Below, piece after piece: positions 44,845 to 53,610 of a stretch of DNA of 61,067 nt (its first letter is position 1; the number at the start of each line of letters is the position of its first letter). The DNA is from Armatimonadota bacterium (GTDB lineage: Bacteria > Armatimonadota > JADLDR01). The DNA is taken from the NCBI GenBank assembly GCA_020846535.1, contig JADLDR010000137.1:1-61067 (forward strand), given 5' to 3'. The position numbers were made by a program, and so were the translations under genes. The notes under the pieces were generated by a model. It was not told the DNA's origin and made no database searches. It saw nothing but the letters and a program-made list of their open reading frames with translations.

Positions 44845-46239
44845 CTATTCCAGCACGGCCACGCTCCAGCCCATCCATTCTCCGAAGCGGACGATATCTT
44901 CCGCCACATCGCCGTAGACCAAGGCGGCGTGGTGCGTGCCGCCGACGGCGCTGTAGGCTTCCAGGAAGTCGGACACCGGCATGGCGGGCTCGAACCATCC
45001 CCGGATCGTTCCGGGCATGCGGTCAGCGATGGAATCGTCCATCTCGACCGGGGCGAGGATCAGGGTGAAGGTGTCGTAGGGGCCGGGGGCCAGGTTCACG
45101 AAGACGGCTTCGCCGCCCTTGAATCTCCCTGTCAGCAGCGCAGGGGAGTCCATATCGATCCAGGGCATCGCCTTTTCCGCAAGCAAAGGCTTGCCTGCAA
45201 GCAGGTTGGGGTTCAACTCGCCCATGTGGCTGAGGAAGATGCGGTCTCCCTTCCAGTCCGGGCAGAACATTTCGGTGAAGGTAGTTTCCGGGTAGACAGA
45301 AGCAAGCGCCCCCACCAGAGCGGCGGTCAGAACATCCCCTTCGCCGGCGTACCCGATGCCCCGGGCCATACCCTTGCTCGCTTCCAGGAAGGGGAGGGCG
45401 GGCAAGCCCGATGCGCGACCCACGGCAGCGAAATTGATCGTCCAGGCCGTCAGATGTCCCCTCTCGATCCACCGGCGCACCGCCAGAGACGCCCTGACCG
45501 ATCTGCGATGCGCGCCCGCATCCAGATCGACCGGCTCGAATGCGGCCAGGTCGGCGGCCATCTCGCTCTCGACCGACGGATCGTTTTCGGTGGGCATCAG
45601 GGAGGCCAGAAGCGAGAGGTCGGCGGGCACGATCTCGATGCCCATGGCCGCCAGCGCGTCCTCCGGGGCCTGAAAGTCGCCCATTCCCCGGAAAGCCCCT
45701 CCGATGCTGCCGACCCGGGCGCTTTTCATTCTGGCCGCCAGATGCGCGGCCCTCACCCAACCGGCGGCACGGTCGAGGACATCTGACTCCCGCCAGTGGC
45801 CCGCCTCTATCCGGAAGGGCTTTCCGCGGCGGATGAGCAGGTTGCACATATCCTGGACGCCGTGGATGCCGTGGTTGCTCATGATCTCCGCAGGATCCTG
45901 CCCGGGGCCGAAATCGAACGCCGGGGTCGTGTCCAGGACGATCACCGGCAGATCGGTGGCGGCCAGGGCGTCCGCGGATTCCAGGGACGGCGAGTAGGCC
46001 AGATGAAGGGTGACGAGCGCCTCGGCCCCGGCGGCTTCCAGCGACCTCACGGCCTCATCGAACTCGCCTTTGACCCGGCAGACAGGGGCCGCGACGGACT
46101 TCAATCCCCTGGCATCGAGCTCGGAAACGATGGTTTTCACAAACTCTTCGAGGGGCCTGCGGGCATCGGGCAGAACGTCGTCATACAACTTCAGATAGAG
46201 GGGCAGCAAGCCCAGGGCGGGTTTCGCTTTTTCGGGCAT
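44845..46239 (-). CDS. L-fucose/L-arabinose isomerase-like protein
   Basis: 464 residues from ATG 46239 (AAAGGA upstream); the frame is open 56 codons further but that part is antisense to the aminotransferase end and not homologous. It has the fucose isomerase fold segments GRVKGEFDEA-like at the N-terminus, FCPDWKGDRIFLSHMGELNP with acidic metal ligands, and the C-terminal GGTHHAALVYGD with paired histidines. Converts an aldose to a ketose. Substrate unknown; the family also includes non-catalytic relatives. Confidence 0.82.
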   Translation of the reverse strand: MPEKAKPALGLLPLYLKLYDDVLPDARRPLEEFVKTIVSELDARGLKSVAAPVCRVKGEFDEAVRSLEAAGAEALVTLHLAYSPSLESADALAATDLPVIVLDTTPAFDFGPGQDPAEIMSNHGIHGVQDMCNLLIRRGKPFRIEAGHWRESDVLDRAAGWVRAAHLAARMKSARVGSIGGAFRGMGDFQAPEDALAAMGIEIVPADLSLLASLMPTENDPSVESEMAADLAAFEPVDLDAGAHRRSVRASLAVRRWIERGHLTAWTINFAAVGRASGLPALPFLEASKGMARGIGYAGEGDVLTAALVGALASVYPETTFTEMFCPDWKGDRIFLSHMGELNPNLLAGKPLLAEKAMPWIDMDSPALLTGRFKGGEAVFVNLAPGPYDTFTLILAPVEMDDSIADRMPGTIRGWFEPAMPVSDFLEAYSAVGGTHHAALVYGDVAEDIVRFGEWMGWSVAVLE

Positions 46240-46277
46240 CTTTTTATCGTTTTCCTTTCCGTGCGGGCCAATCTTGC

Positions 46278-47693
46278 TCAGGAATATCCCAGCCGGGCCT
46301 GGACTTCTGCGATGGATTCCTCGATGATATCCATCGCTTTCATGGCGACCTCGTTGGGCATGATGATCGGAGGGCTCATCCTGAGAATGTGGCCTGCGGG
46401 GATCCAAGCCAGACCCTTGGAAAAGGCGGTCTGGTAGACCAGCTTTCCGGCCTCATCGAAAGGCTCTTTGGTCGCCTTGTCCTTGACCAGTTCGACGCCC
46501 ATCAGGCAGCCCTTGACGCGGCAGTCGCCCACGATGGCGTATTTCGCGGTCCAATCGCTCATCTTCTTGCGGAAAAGCCCTTCGAGTTCTATGGCATGCT
46601 CCAGAAGGCCCTCTTCCTCGATTACCTCGATGGAGGCCAGCGCCGCCGCGCAGGCCATCGGATTGCCGCCGTAGCTGGTGGATGCGCTGATCTTATCGAC
46701 AGCGTCGGCATACTCCTCGCGCACCACCATGGCCGTCACTGGGAAGCCGTTGCCGAAGCCCTTGCCGATGGTGACCACATCGGGAACGATGCCCCAGTGC
46801 TCCATGCACAGATACTTGCCGGTGCGGCCCCAGCTTGTGAGTACCTCGTCCGCGAAGAGAAGGATGCCCCGCTCCTTACAGAATCGGGAGAGCTTGGGGA
46901 AGAAATCGTCCGGCGGCATGATGGACCCGCCCCAGCCCTGGATCGGCTCCAGCACGAAGGCGGCCACCTGGTCGGTGGTGGAGTTCCGGATAAAAGAGTC
47001 GTAGAACTCCAGATATTTCTCGGTGTCCAGGCTGCCGTCCTCGCGGATCCACCACGGGCGGTAGGTGTCCGGCCTGGGAACCATGTAAAAGCCCTGAGAC
47101 CGTCCCGCGCCGGAGAGTTTGGTCATGTTGGCGAGGCTGATCGCGTGGCCGGTCTTACCGTGAAAGTCCCTGAAGCAGCTGATGAATTCGCATTTGCCCG
47201 TGGCCGCACGGCATGTGCGAAGCCCCGCCTCCACCGCGGTCGTCCCCGAATCGTAGAACTGGAATCCGGTCAGATCCCCCGGCAGTACCTCCGCCATCTT
47301 TTCCAGCAGCTTCACCTTGACCGGCGTGGTGAAGTCGTGAGCGTTCATCAGGGTATGGGCCATCCGGGCGACGGCTTCCGAGACTTTGGGGTGGCTGTGC
47401 CCGAGAGTGGTGACATAGATGCCGCTGGAGAAGTCGATGTATTTGTTCCCATCGACATCCTCCATCGTGCAGCCCAGCCCCTTTTCGAAAACCACCGGAA
47501 AGAGCCGCACCTGGCCCGACAGCCCTTTCATATACGCGCTGGCCCTGGCATGGAGTTCCCTGCTCTTCGGGCCGGGGATTTGCTCGGTTGCAAGGCTGGG
47601 CCAGGCATTCAGGTCCAATTGATAGGGGGCCGGATCGTATTTGCCTGCGCCCGGTGGCATTTCAGAAACGCGTTTTCGTGTGTCAATAGCCAT
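46278..47693 (-). CDS. Class III (PLP-dependent) aminotransferase
   Basis: 471 residues from ATG 47693 with GAGGAG 7 bases upstream; an earlier frame start has none. PLP site: Asp282 in LFADEVLTSWGR and Schiff-base Lys311 in TIGKGFGNGFP; YDSGTTAVEAGLR binds the phosphate. Members use omega-amines or amino acids with an alpha-keto acid acceptor. First gene of the cluster, running on into the isomerase gene after about 40 bases. It may deaminate an amino sugar or amino acid before the sugar route. Confidence 0.9.
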   Translation of the reverse strand: MAIDTRKRVSEMPPGAGKYDPAPYQLDLNAWPSLATEQIPGPKSRELHARASAYMKGLSGQVRLFPVVFEKGLGCTMEDVDGNKYIDFSSGIYVTTLGHSHPKVSEAVARMAHTLMNAHDFTTPVKVKLLEKMAEVLPGDLTGFQFYDSGTTAVEAGLRTCRAATGKCEFISCFRDFHGKTGHAISLANMTKLSGAGRSQGFYMVPRPDTYRPWWIREDGSLDTEKYLEFYDSFIRNSTTDQVAAFVLEPIQGWGGSIMPPDDFFPKLSRFCKERGILLFADEVLTSWGRTGKYLCMEHWGIVPDVVTIGKGFGNGFPVTAMVVREEYADAVDKISASTSYGGNPMACAAALASIEVIEEEGLLEHAIELEGLFRKKMSDWTAKYAIVGDCRVKGCLMGVELVKDKATKEPFDEAGKLVYQTAFSKGLAWIPAGHILRMSPPIIMPNEVAMKAMDIIEESIAEVQARLGYS

Positions 47694-47870
47694 GGATGAA
47701 CTCCTCACGCGGCTTGGCCGCAATTAAATGAATCGGGTGTACTCGCTATCATCATCGACGGGCTGACCCGGGGATGCGGGAATGCCGGAATTGTGTCAAT
47801 GCATCTATTCTCTGCAGTAGAAATATATCCTTCATCCGATAGGCCGATATTCGCTCTTCCAGGCATTTGC

Positions 47871-47899
47871 TTGACAGCCTGGTCTCTTGTATGTATAAT
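47871..47899 (+). promoter_or_regulatory. Consensus sigma70 promoter of the restriction-modification operon
   Basis: TTGACA (47871-47876), exactly 17 bases, TATAAT (47894-47899): both hexamers match consensus perfectly. The start point should be about 25 bases before ATG 47933. It is the strongest promoter seen in the window. Confidence 0.92.
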
Positions 47900-47932
47900 A
47901 GATAGGGAATCAATTCCGTGCAGGGGTGGAAG

Positions 47933-48808
47933 ATGGGAAAACAGGCGGGGAGATCCATCGCCTTCGGGTGGTACGGGGGAAAATACAGCCATCTCGACTG
48001 GCTGCTGCCTCTGCTGCCGGCAACGAGGCATTACTGCGATGTCTTCGGAGGGTCGGCGGCGGTGCTGATCAACCGGGAGCCGTCTCCGGTCGAGACCTAT
48101 AACGATATCGATTCGGAACTGGTCAATTTTTTTCGCGTCCTGCGAGATCGTAAGGACGCTCTTATTGAGGCTATCGGCCTCACCCCGTTCTCCCGCGAGG
48201 AGCTGACCCTTGCCTGCACCCCTCCTGACGGGCCGATCTCCGACCTGGAAAGGGCCCGCCGTTTCTTCGTCCGGGCGCGTCAGGTGCGGACGGGCCTGGC
48301 CCAAACGGCCAGCGCGGGACGCTGGGCGCACTGCCTTCTGACCAGCCGGGCAGGCATGGCGGGCGCGGTCTCCCGGTGGCTCGGCAGCATCGAAGACCTT
48401 TCGGCGATAGCGCAGAGGCTACTCAGGGTGCAGATCGAGAACGCCCCGGCTCTGGAGGTGATCGAACGCTACGACAGCCCGGAGACTCTTTTTTACTGCG
48501 ACCCTCCTTATGTCCATGAAACCCGGGGCGACCCGAAAGCCTATGCCCACGAAATGTCGGACCACGATCACCGCGCCCTGGCAGCCGTTTTGCACCGGGT
48601 TCAGGGAAAAGTCGCCCTCTCCGGCTATCACGGCCCTCTCTATGACGCCCTCTACCGCGACTGGCGGCGCGTGGAAGCCGACCCGAAGCTCTGCCACAGC
48701 GTCAAGCAGGAGCGCACCGAAGTCCTCTGGCTGAATTACGATCCTCCGATGAGAGGGGAAGCCGGTATGCAGCTTCCTCTATATGATAAAAAGGAGAATA
48801 CAGATTAG
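47933..48808 (+). CDS. DNA adenine methyltransferase, D12 (Dam-like) class
   Basis: 291 residues from ATG 47933; GGGGTGG lies 5 bases upstream, while the GTG at 47918 has no site. FGWYGGK (11-17) is the D12-class motif I and DPPY (190-193) the catalytic motif IV, giving N6-adenine methylation. It protects DNA from the adjacent endonuclease; the specificity cannot be read from sequence. Coding GC is high like the surrounding genome. Confidence 0.93.
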   Translation: MGKQAGRSIAFGWYGGKYSHLDWLLPLLPATRHYCDVFGGSAAVLINREPSPVETYNDIDSELVNFFRVLRDRKDALIEAIGLTPFSREELTLACTPPDGPISDLERARRFFVRARQVRTGLAQTASAGRWAHCLLTSRAGMAGAVSRWLGSIEDLSAIAQRLLRVQIENAPALEVIERYDSPETLFYCDPPYVHETRGDPKAYAHEMSDHDHRALAAVLHRVQGKVALSGYHGPLYDALYRDWRRVEADPKLCHSVKQERTEVLWLNYDPPMRGEAGMQLPLYDKKENTD

Positions 48809-49944
48809 TGTCCGCGCCAAACAGCAGAGGCATACTTGATAATATTTTACGACGGGTAGAAGCGTCAGTTTCTATTGAGGTTATATCCGATCCGGAGATT
48901 GTCGCACGTGTCGAAATTGTAACTCGCAACCTGCAAAATCGTGCGGCTGTTCGTCTGGTTCTTGCTTGCGCGCTCGCTAAAGTTCATAATCCGGCTGTAG
49001 ATATACGGAAGCCCTATACAGAAATCGGTACGGACGACAGCTTTTCTGGTCGAACTTATGACGAGCAATACCTTGCTCAGTTCCTACTGGACAATCATCT
49101 GCCATGCAACCCTACCACCGCTTTTTTAACCCCGGCTCTTCGCAATAGAAATATTACCTTGACTCCTGATCTTAATATGGTAGGGCGTCCGCCAATTGTC
49201 TACCAGGCGGCGTTACAACTGCTTACGGACGTGCATAGTGGCAGAGTTACAGCGGAAGATCTTCTTGCTGAAACTATTCGCTTGCTTGTTGTCATTCGAG
49301 AAGAAAAGCGCCAGCGTATGGAAACCTTGCTTGCGAGTCTTCACACGGCAGAGGGAGCTATCCCTCTATCTGCCGAAAGCACTGTTATGCTTGTTGAACA
49401 GCACCTCCGGCTGCCGGGATCTAGTCGGCTTCCGGTATTGCTTGTGGCAGCAGCCTATGAGGCGGGCGGGGCACAAATAGGCGAACGCATCAAACCTCTT
49501 GAAAGTCATAATGCCGCCGACCGGCAAACCGGCTCAATCGGTGATCTTGAAGTCACCCTCATCGGTGATGATCAGGTTGTTACAGGCTACGAAATGAAGA
49601 TGAGGCGTGTGACGCGGGCCGACATTGACCAGGCACTTCAGAAAATCGCCGGAATGAATATTCACAACTATATCTTCATTACAACAGATACCATCGATGT
49701 GGAGGTAAAAGAGTATGCCGCCAGCCTTTACGAGCAAACGGACGGAGTAGAAGTCGTTATTCTTGACTGCATCAGCTTCCTACGCTATTTCCTGCATATA
49801 TTTCACAGACGACGCACTGCTTTTATTGACGCTTATCAGGAGTTGGTTCTACAGCAGCCTGAAAGCGCGGTCGGGCAACCTCTCAAGGAAGCCTGGCTCG
49901 CTCTGCGGCAGGCGGCAGAAGCGCATTTGGATGTGATAGAATAA
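48808..49944 (+). CDS. SacI-family type II restriction endonuclease
   Basis: 378 residues, GTG start overlapping the methylase TAG by one base (AAGGAG upstream). The segments RKPYTEIGTDDSFSGRTYDE and LPCNPTTAFLTPALRN resemble the SacI family, whose reference enzyme cuts GAGCTC. A PD-(D/E)xK-like site is visible: Asp246 (GDLEV) and Glu262-x-Lys264 (YEMK). The gene is clearly more AT-rich than its neighbours (24 of 60 G+C in 48841-48900, 44 of 60 in 48241-48300 of the methylase), a sign of separate acquisition. Recognition site of this protein is not known. Confidence 0.85.
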   Translation: MSAPNSRGILDNILRRVEASVSIEVISDPEIVARVEIVTRNLQNRAAVRLVLACALAKVHNPAVDIRKPYTEIGTDDSFSGRTYDEQYLAQFLLDNHLPCNPTTAFLTPALRNRNITLTPDLNMVGRPPIVYQAALQLLTDVHSGRVTAEDLLAETIRLLVVIREEKRQRMETLLASLHTAEGAIPLSAESTVMLVEQHLRLPGSSRLPVLLVAAAYEAGGAQIGERIKPLESHNAADRQTGSIGDLEVTLIGDDQVVTGYEMKMRRVTRADIDQALQKIAGMNIHNYIFITTDTIDVEVKEYAASLYEQTDGVEVVILDCISFLRYFLHIFHRRRTAFIDAYQELVLQQPESAVGQPLKEAWLALRQAAEAHLDVIE

Positions 49945-49990
49945 ACGGAGGCAAAGCTTATGAGACCCCCGCGTTATCGTAAATAAGATA

Positions 49991-50132
49991 ACCCAAGTTG
50001 CTACCTACCCGCATTGAGGTCGATGCGGGGTAGGGGCGCGATTCATCGCGCCCTGCCAGGCCGTGGGGCGCGATGAATCGCGCCCCTACCGTGGAAAACG
50101 GGACTGGCCCCGGGCGAGGTGGCAACTTGGGG
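49991..50132. mobile_element. MITE-like element with TIRs and target duplication
   Basis: 142 bases: left end ACCCAAGTTGCTACCTACCC (49991), REPIN core GTAGGGGCGCGATTCATCGC to CGCCCCTAC (50030-50089), right end GGTGGCAACTTGGGG (to 50132). The same 7 bases TAAGATA flank both sides (49984-49990 and 50133-50139), a candidate target-site duplication. It carries no gene, so it would need a transposase from elsewhere. Confidence 0.75.
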
Positions 50133-50157
50133 TAAGATAGGACTTTCGCTTGGCTCT

Positions 50158-50278
50158 ACAAGCAGGGGTGTATCGATCAGTCTGCGAGGAGCGCAAGCGA
50201 CGAAGCAATCCCCAGACTCAGGTCAAAAACGAGATTGCCGCGTCGCTGCGCTCCTCGCAAGGACAGGCAAGCGAAAAT
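50158..50278. repeat. GCAATCTC palindromic repeat (copy 5)
   Basis: GTATCGATCAGTCTGCGAGG with GACGAAGCAATCCCCAGACT, then AAACGAGATTGCCGCGTCGC and GCTCCTCGCAAGGACAGG. Lies directly after the MITE-like element and before the convergent GNAT gene. Confidence 0.65.
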
Positions 50279-50334
50279 CCTATAAGAGTTTGCCCGTCGC
50301 GGCGATTCGGAGAATTAAAAGCCGTATTTGCCCC

Positions 50335-50865
50335 CTAAATCCCCCGCTCCATATGGATATCCTCCGGCTCCAGGGCGTATAGCTCCTCGTCCACCATCGG
50401 GGCCGGGCCAAAGCCCATAGCCGTATAAAATCGCACCGTGTTTTCCGAGGGCGTTGCGGAGACATAAAGACGGGATGCGCCCATCCTCCGCGCCTGCTCG
50501 ATGACCCGCTCTACAAGCGCCTTCCCTATCTCCTGTCCCCGGTACGGCTGACTGACGATCAGGTAGGCCAGGTTCAGGCAGTCCCGTTTTGCGCCGCGGA
50601 ATCTGTTTTCCAGAGCGGCCATGCCCGCGATCACAGGCCCGTCGAAGGCGCCACATACGGAGCCTCCGCCGTCGTGAAGGGTCTGGAGGCTGGCGATGAG
50701 TCTTTCCAGATGATCCGGCGAGTAGCCCTGAATATCGTAGTATTCCGGCTCAAGGGCCAGCCTCCCCTGCCGGATGTGGTAACAGCGTTCCACGATTTCG
50801 GCGCGGTCTATCTCATGCAGCCGGAGGATTTCATCTTTTGCGAGAAGACGCAGGATGATGGGCAT
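50335..50865 (-). CDS. GNAT-family N-acetyltransferase
   Basis: 176 residues. The acetyl-CoA loop is VSQPYRGQEIGKALV (about 109-123), with the R/QxxGxG/A pattern as RGQEIG, followed by ENTVRFYTAMGF. No amine substrate can be named. It is convergent with the restriction-modification operon and separated from it by repeats. Confidence 0.88.
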   Translation of the reverse strand: MPIILRLLAKDEILRLHEIDRAEIVERCYHIRQGRLALEPEYYDIQGYSPDHLERLIASLQTLHDGGGSVCGAFDGPVIAGMAALENRFRGAKRDCLNLAYLIVSQPYRGQEIGKALVERVIEQARRMGASRLYVSATPSENTVRFYTAMGFGPAPMVDEELYALEPEDIHMERGI

Positions 50866-50992
50866 GAAGTTCTCGATACAGTCGGCAAAATCACATTGAC
50901 CTTGAGTCTCCGCCCGACAGGGCGGTTAGTCGCAGGTCCCCAAGCCGGGTATTTTCAATGCCCGGATCCCCAAAGCCCTGAAACTTAATACT

Positions 50993-51021
50993 TACGGGGC
51001 GATCCATCGGGTCGCCCCTAC
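50993..51021. repeat. REP hairpin, GGGTCGCCC type
   Basis: TTACGGGGCGATCCATCGGG followed by TCGCCCCTA, a single hairpin between the GNAT gene and the end of the secreted protein gene. The following GCGACCCGATAA supplies the last codons and stop of that gene. Confidence 0.6.
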
Positions 51022-51027
51022 TTGCCG

Positions 51028-52479
51028 TTATCGGGTCGCCATCCCTGCGGTCGGATGCATTCCGTCCCGATCCATCCACTGGCGGGAGAGTTTCCCTTTG
51101 ACGCGGGCGAAGCGATAGACATTGCCGCAGGAGCGCGCATCCACCGTGATGCGGCCCAGGCCAGGCACGTCCGCGGAGGCTTTTCGGTCCTCCCCTTCGG
51201 CGGCCCAGGCAGTGACGAGCCATTCGGGACGGTTCTTCAGCTTGCGGGCCAGGAGGCGCAGGCCCGGGCTGCCGGCAGGCAGTTCGTAAGCGGGCAGGTC
51301 TTTCGACCATCGGTGCTGGTTTGGGCCGGGCAGGAGGTCACCTTTCCGCAGGAACGGCTCCAGGTGGGAAAAGAGGGCGTGCGCGTGGCCCAGGGCCGTC
51401 ATCTGCCAGAGCCACTGGGGATCGTTTTCGGCGGGATAGGAGAAGTAGCCCGCCACCGCGCCGGTCATCCCGGCGGTGTAGAGGCACTTCAGAAAGCCCA
51501 TATAACGCTTCGGGTCGGAGAAGGACTTCTCTCCCATCGTGGGACGCACCCAGCCGGCGCAGACCCAGTTGTAGGAAAGCGGATCCCCGGCGGCGATCTG
51601 CTGGGACGCCGCATTGAGGGCCTGGGTCAGCAGGTCGTTGTCGCCGCCCCACCCGCTGTTGAACTCCAGGTAGTAGAGGGAGCTGTTGGGAATATCCGAT
51701 ATAGGGCGCATCCACCGGTAGCCCCAGGCCCATGTCCACCATTCCGGATAACGATTCCGGTGCGGGCTACCGTCTGTGTAGTAATGCAGGTAGAGCGTCC
51801 TGTCCGGGACGGCCTGGCGGAAGGCGTTGCTGATGGGCTCTTCCTGCCGCGCTTTGCGGGCGGAGATGTAATCGAACCAGGGGCGCTCTTTGCGGGCCGC
51901 CCGAACCTTCGGATCCCGGCTCCAGTATTGCCCGTGGTGGCCGTAGACGCTCAGCCCGTATTCGCCCCCGTTCAGGATCATGGCGATGGGCGCTTTCCGG
52001 CGCACGGCGCGGATATGTGCCGACCAGTCGCGGGCGGCTTTCCGGAATATCTCATCCGGGGCCTCCGGGCTCCATATCCGCTTCCCTTCCGGGAGCGATC
52101 CGTCCGCCTCATGCGTCCAGGCCGATTCCGGAACCGTCCCGAAGTCGCCATGAACGGTCAGGACGGCCAAAGGGTAGCGTTTCGGGTCTTTGGCGGCCAG
52201 GGCGCAGAGCCGGGACTCGACCGATTGGGGGTCTTCCAGCGCTTTGGCCGTTCCCTCGGTCACGTACCCGCCCAGCTCGAGCGCATAGCCCCACCGTTCG
52301 GCCAGTTCCACCCGCACCTCATAGGGCATCGTCCAGCCCCAGCGTGTTAGCGGGGGGAGGGTGTGGCCTTTTCGGAAAACTGGCTTTGGCGCGTTCCGGA
52401 GGGTTTCCATCGGGTCCGGAGCGCACAGGGACGCAGCGGAGGAAATCGCTGTCAGGCAAAGGGCCAGCCAGAGGCGCAT
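51028..52479 (-). CDS. Secreted hypothetical protein, glycoside hydrolase-like
   Basis: 483 residues with a signal peptide (LALCLTAISSAASLCA). The body has many Trp and Tyr residues and segments such as AMILNGGEYGLSVYG and YLHYYTDG that resemble strand ends of a glycosidase TIM barrel, but no GH family or catalytic Glu pair could be assigned. The final residues ATR and the stop come from REP sequence. It ends 4 bases before the M55 peptidase gene begins reading, so they are co-transcribed. Confidence 0.7.
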   Translation of the reverse strand: MRLWLALCLTAISSAASLCAPDPMETLRNAPKPVFRKGHTLPPLTRWGWTMPYEVRVELAERWGYALELGGYVTEGTAKALEDPQSVESRLCALAAKDPKRYPLAVLTVHGDFGTVPESAWTHEADGSLPEGKRIWSPEAPDEIFRKAARDWSAHIRAVRRKAPIAMILNGGEYGLSVYGHHGQYWSRDPKVRAARKERPWFDYISARKARQEEPISNAFRQAVPDRTLYLHYYTDGSPHRNRYPEWWTWAWGYRWMRPISDIPNSSLYYLEFNSGWGGDNDLLTQALNAASQQIAAGDPLSYNWVCAGWVRPTMGEKSFSDPKRYMGFLKCLYTAGMTGAVAGYFSYPAENDPQWLWQMTALGHAHALFSHLEPFLRKGDLLPGPNQHRWSKDLPAYELPAGSPGLRLLARKLKNRPEWLVTAWAAEGEDRKASADVPGLGRITVDARSCGNVYRFARVKGKLSRQWMDRDGMHPTAGMATR

Positions 52480-52483
52480 CGCG

Positions 52484-53305
52484 TCACTCCTTCGGGTCGT
52501 ATATAAACGGAGCGTTCATCAGGGCGATGAAATCGGAGGGATGAGAGGCCCGGGCCGTAATGCGCTCGCCTTCCTTTTCGCCCCGGAAAACGGCCACCAT
52601 CTCATAGGGAGGCATCAGCTTGACCGGAGCGGGCGGGGCCTGGCGAAGTTTCTCCGCCGCCTTTTGCGCCCCATCGCGGATCGATTGCCGCGCCCGCTCC
52701 GGGGACAGGTGGATCGCCGCGCTGTGGTACAGGCCGTAGGCTTTCTCGGTCAGGCCTTCGCCCGTGCCCGCCCGGGTGCCCCGCTTGACCGCCACGGCGA
52801 CGATGCCCGGGGTGAGCGCCTCCGCCTCCCGGGTGAAGGCCAGGTCGCCCGACCCGAAGAAAGATGGGATGCCCAGATGCCCGGCGCACAGGGCGATCTG
52901 CCCGAACTCCCCGATGGACACCCCGTTCACCGAAAGGTCGATATAATTGAGTCCCTGGGTATGGGCCAGATGGGCGCGGGGAGTACACGCCTTCGCATGC
53001 TGCCCCACGGAGGCCAGCCCGTCGAAGGGCCGGTCCTCCAGGCCCAGCGGCCAGTCCCCGGGCCAGCCGCGCATATACTCGGCCCGGGAATCCAGAAGAT
53101 GCGGGTGGATGCCACCGGCACCGTGACCGTCGGCCACCAGCACTTCCGTCGCGCCGCCCGCAAAGAAGCCGTCCACCGCCGCATTCACCTCTCCGGTCAG
53201 CAGTTCCTTCCCGATGTCGTAATAGGCCCCTCCCGGCTCGCACCAGTCCTCGAAATTGACCACCCCGGCCACGCCTTCCATATCGGTCATCAGATAGATA
53301 CGCAT
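52484..53305 (-). CDS. M55-family D-aminopeptidase, DppA-like
   Basis: 273 residues. The zinc ligands of Bacillus DppA (Asp8, Glu10, His60, His104, Glu133) are matched at Asp8 and Glu10 (TDMEG), His61 (DGHG), His103 (GQHAK) and Glu133 (IGEFG), so the active site is intact. It cleaves D-amino-acid-containing peptides. No signal peptide; cytoplasmic. Precedes the secreted protein gene with 4 bases between them. Confidence 0.93.
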   Translation of the reverse strand: MRIYLMTDMEGVAGVVNFEDWCEPGGAYYDIGKELLTGEVNAAVDGFFAGGATEVLVADGHGAGGIHPHLLDSRAEYMRGWPGDWPLGLEDRPFDGLASVGQHAKACTPRAHLAHTQGLNYIDLSVNGVSIGEFGQIALCAGHLGIPSFFGSGDLAFTREAEALTPGIVAVAVKRGTRAGTGEGLTEKAYGLYHSAAIHLSPERARQSIRDGAQKAAEKLRQAPPAPVKLMPPYEMVAVFRGEKEGERITARASHPSDFIALMNAPFIYDPKE

Positions 53306-53408
53306 AGTGTTCGTCTCCTCGATGCGCCCGCGGTCTCCGGGCGCGTGATGCCTCTATCCTTCGCGATGCAAGGGACGGGTTCCTTGCGGGTTATACAAAT
53401 TCGCTCTT

Positions 53409-53525
53409 ATATGTCATTGCGAGGAGCGAAGCGACGCGGCAATCTCTGATATCACAAAGGAAGGAAGGTGCTGTGCGTTGGCGTGACCCTGGAGATTGCT
53501 TCGTCGCTTACGCTCCTCGCGACAT
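53409..53525. repeat. GCAATCTC palindromic repeat (copy 6)
   Basis: TATGTCATTGCGAGGAGCGA with GCGACGCGGCAATCTC, then GGAGATTGCTTCGTCGCTTA and CGCTCCTCGCGACATATA. The cleanest inverted pair of the family here, between the divergent peptidase and membrane protein genes. The remaining gap bases from 53306 hold no gene. Confidence 0.75.
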
Positions 53526-53610
53526 ATACGCGCCTTGCCCTCTCAACCGTCCCCGGCGATCCACGCCGGGCAGGAAACGGCCTCGCGCAGGTGGAAAGAA
53601 AAAGAACGAT

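Noticed and set aside
42943..45786. A 947-residue plus-strand open frame opposite three catabolic genes
   Set aside because: Three well-supported genes lie on the minus strand there; no ribosome site or motif supports the antisense frame. The same reasoning removes the long frames opposite mfd (8110-10431) and the glycosyltransferase (32783-34444).
46239..46407. 56 extra N-terminal residues of the isomerase-like protein
   Set aside because: They overlap the aminotransferase coding end in another frame and have no homology pattern; the ATG at 46239 starts the recognisable fold.
47693..47871. A minus-strand TTGACA near 47797 as promoter for the aminotransferase cluster
   Set aside because: No acceptable -10 box lies 16 to 19 bases after it, so the true promoter of that cluster remains unidentified.
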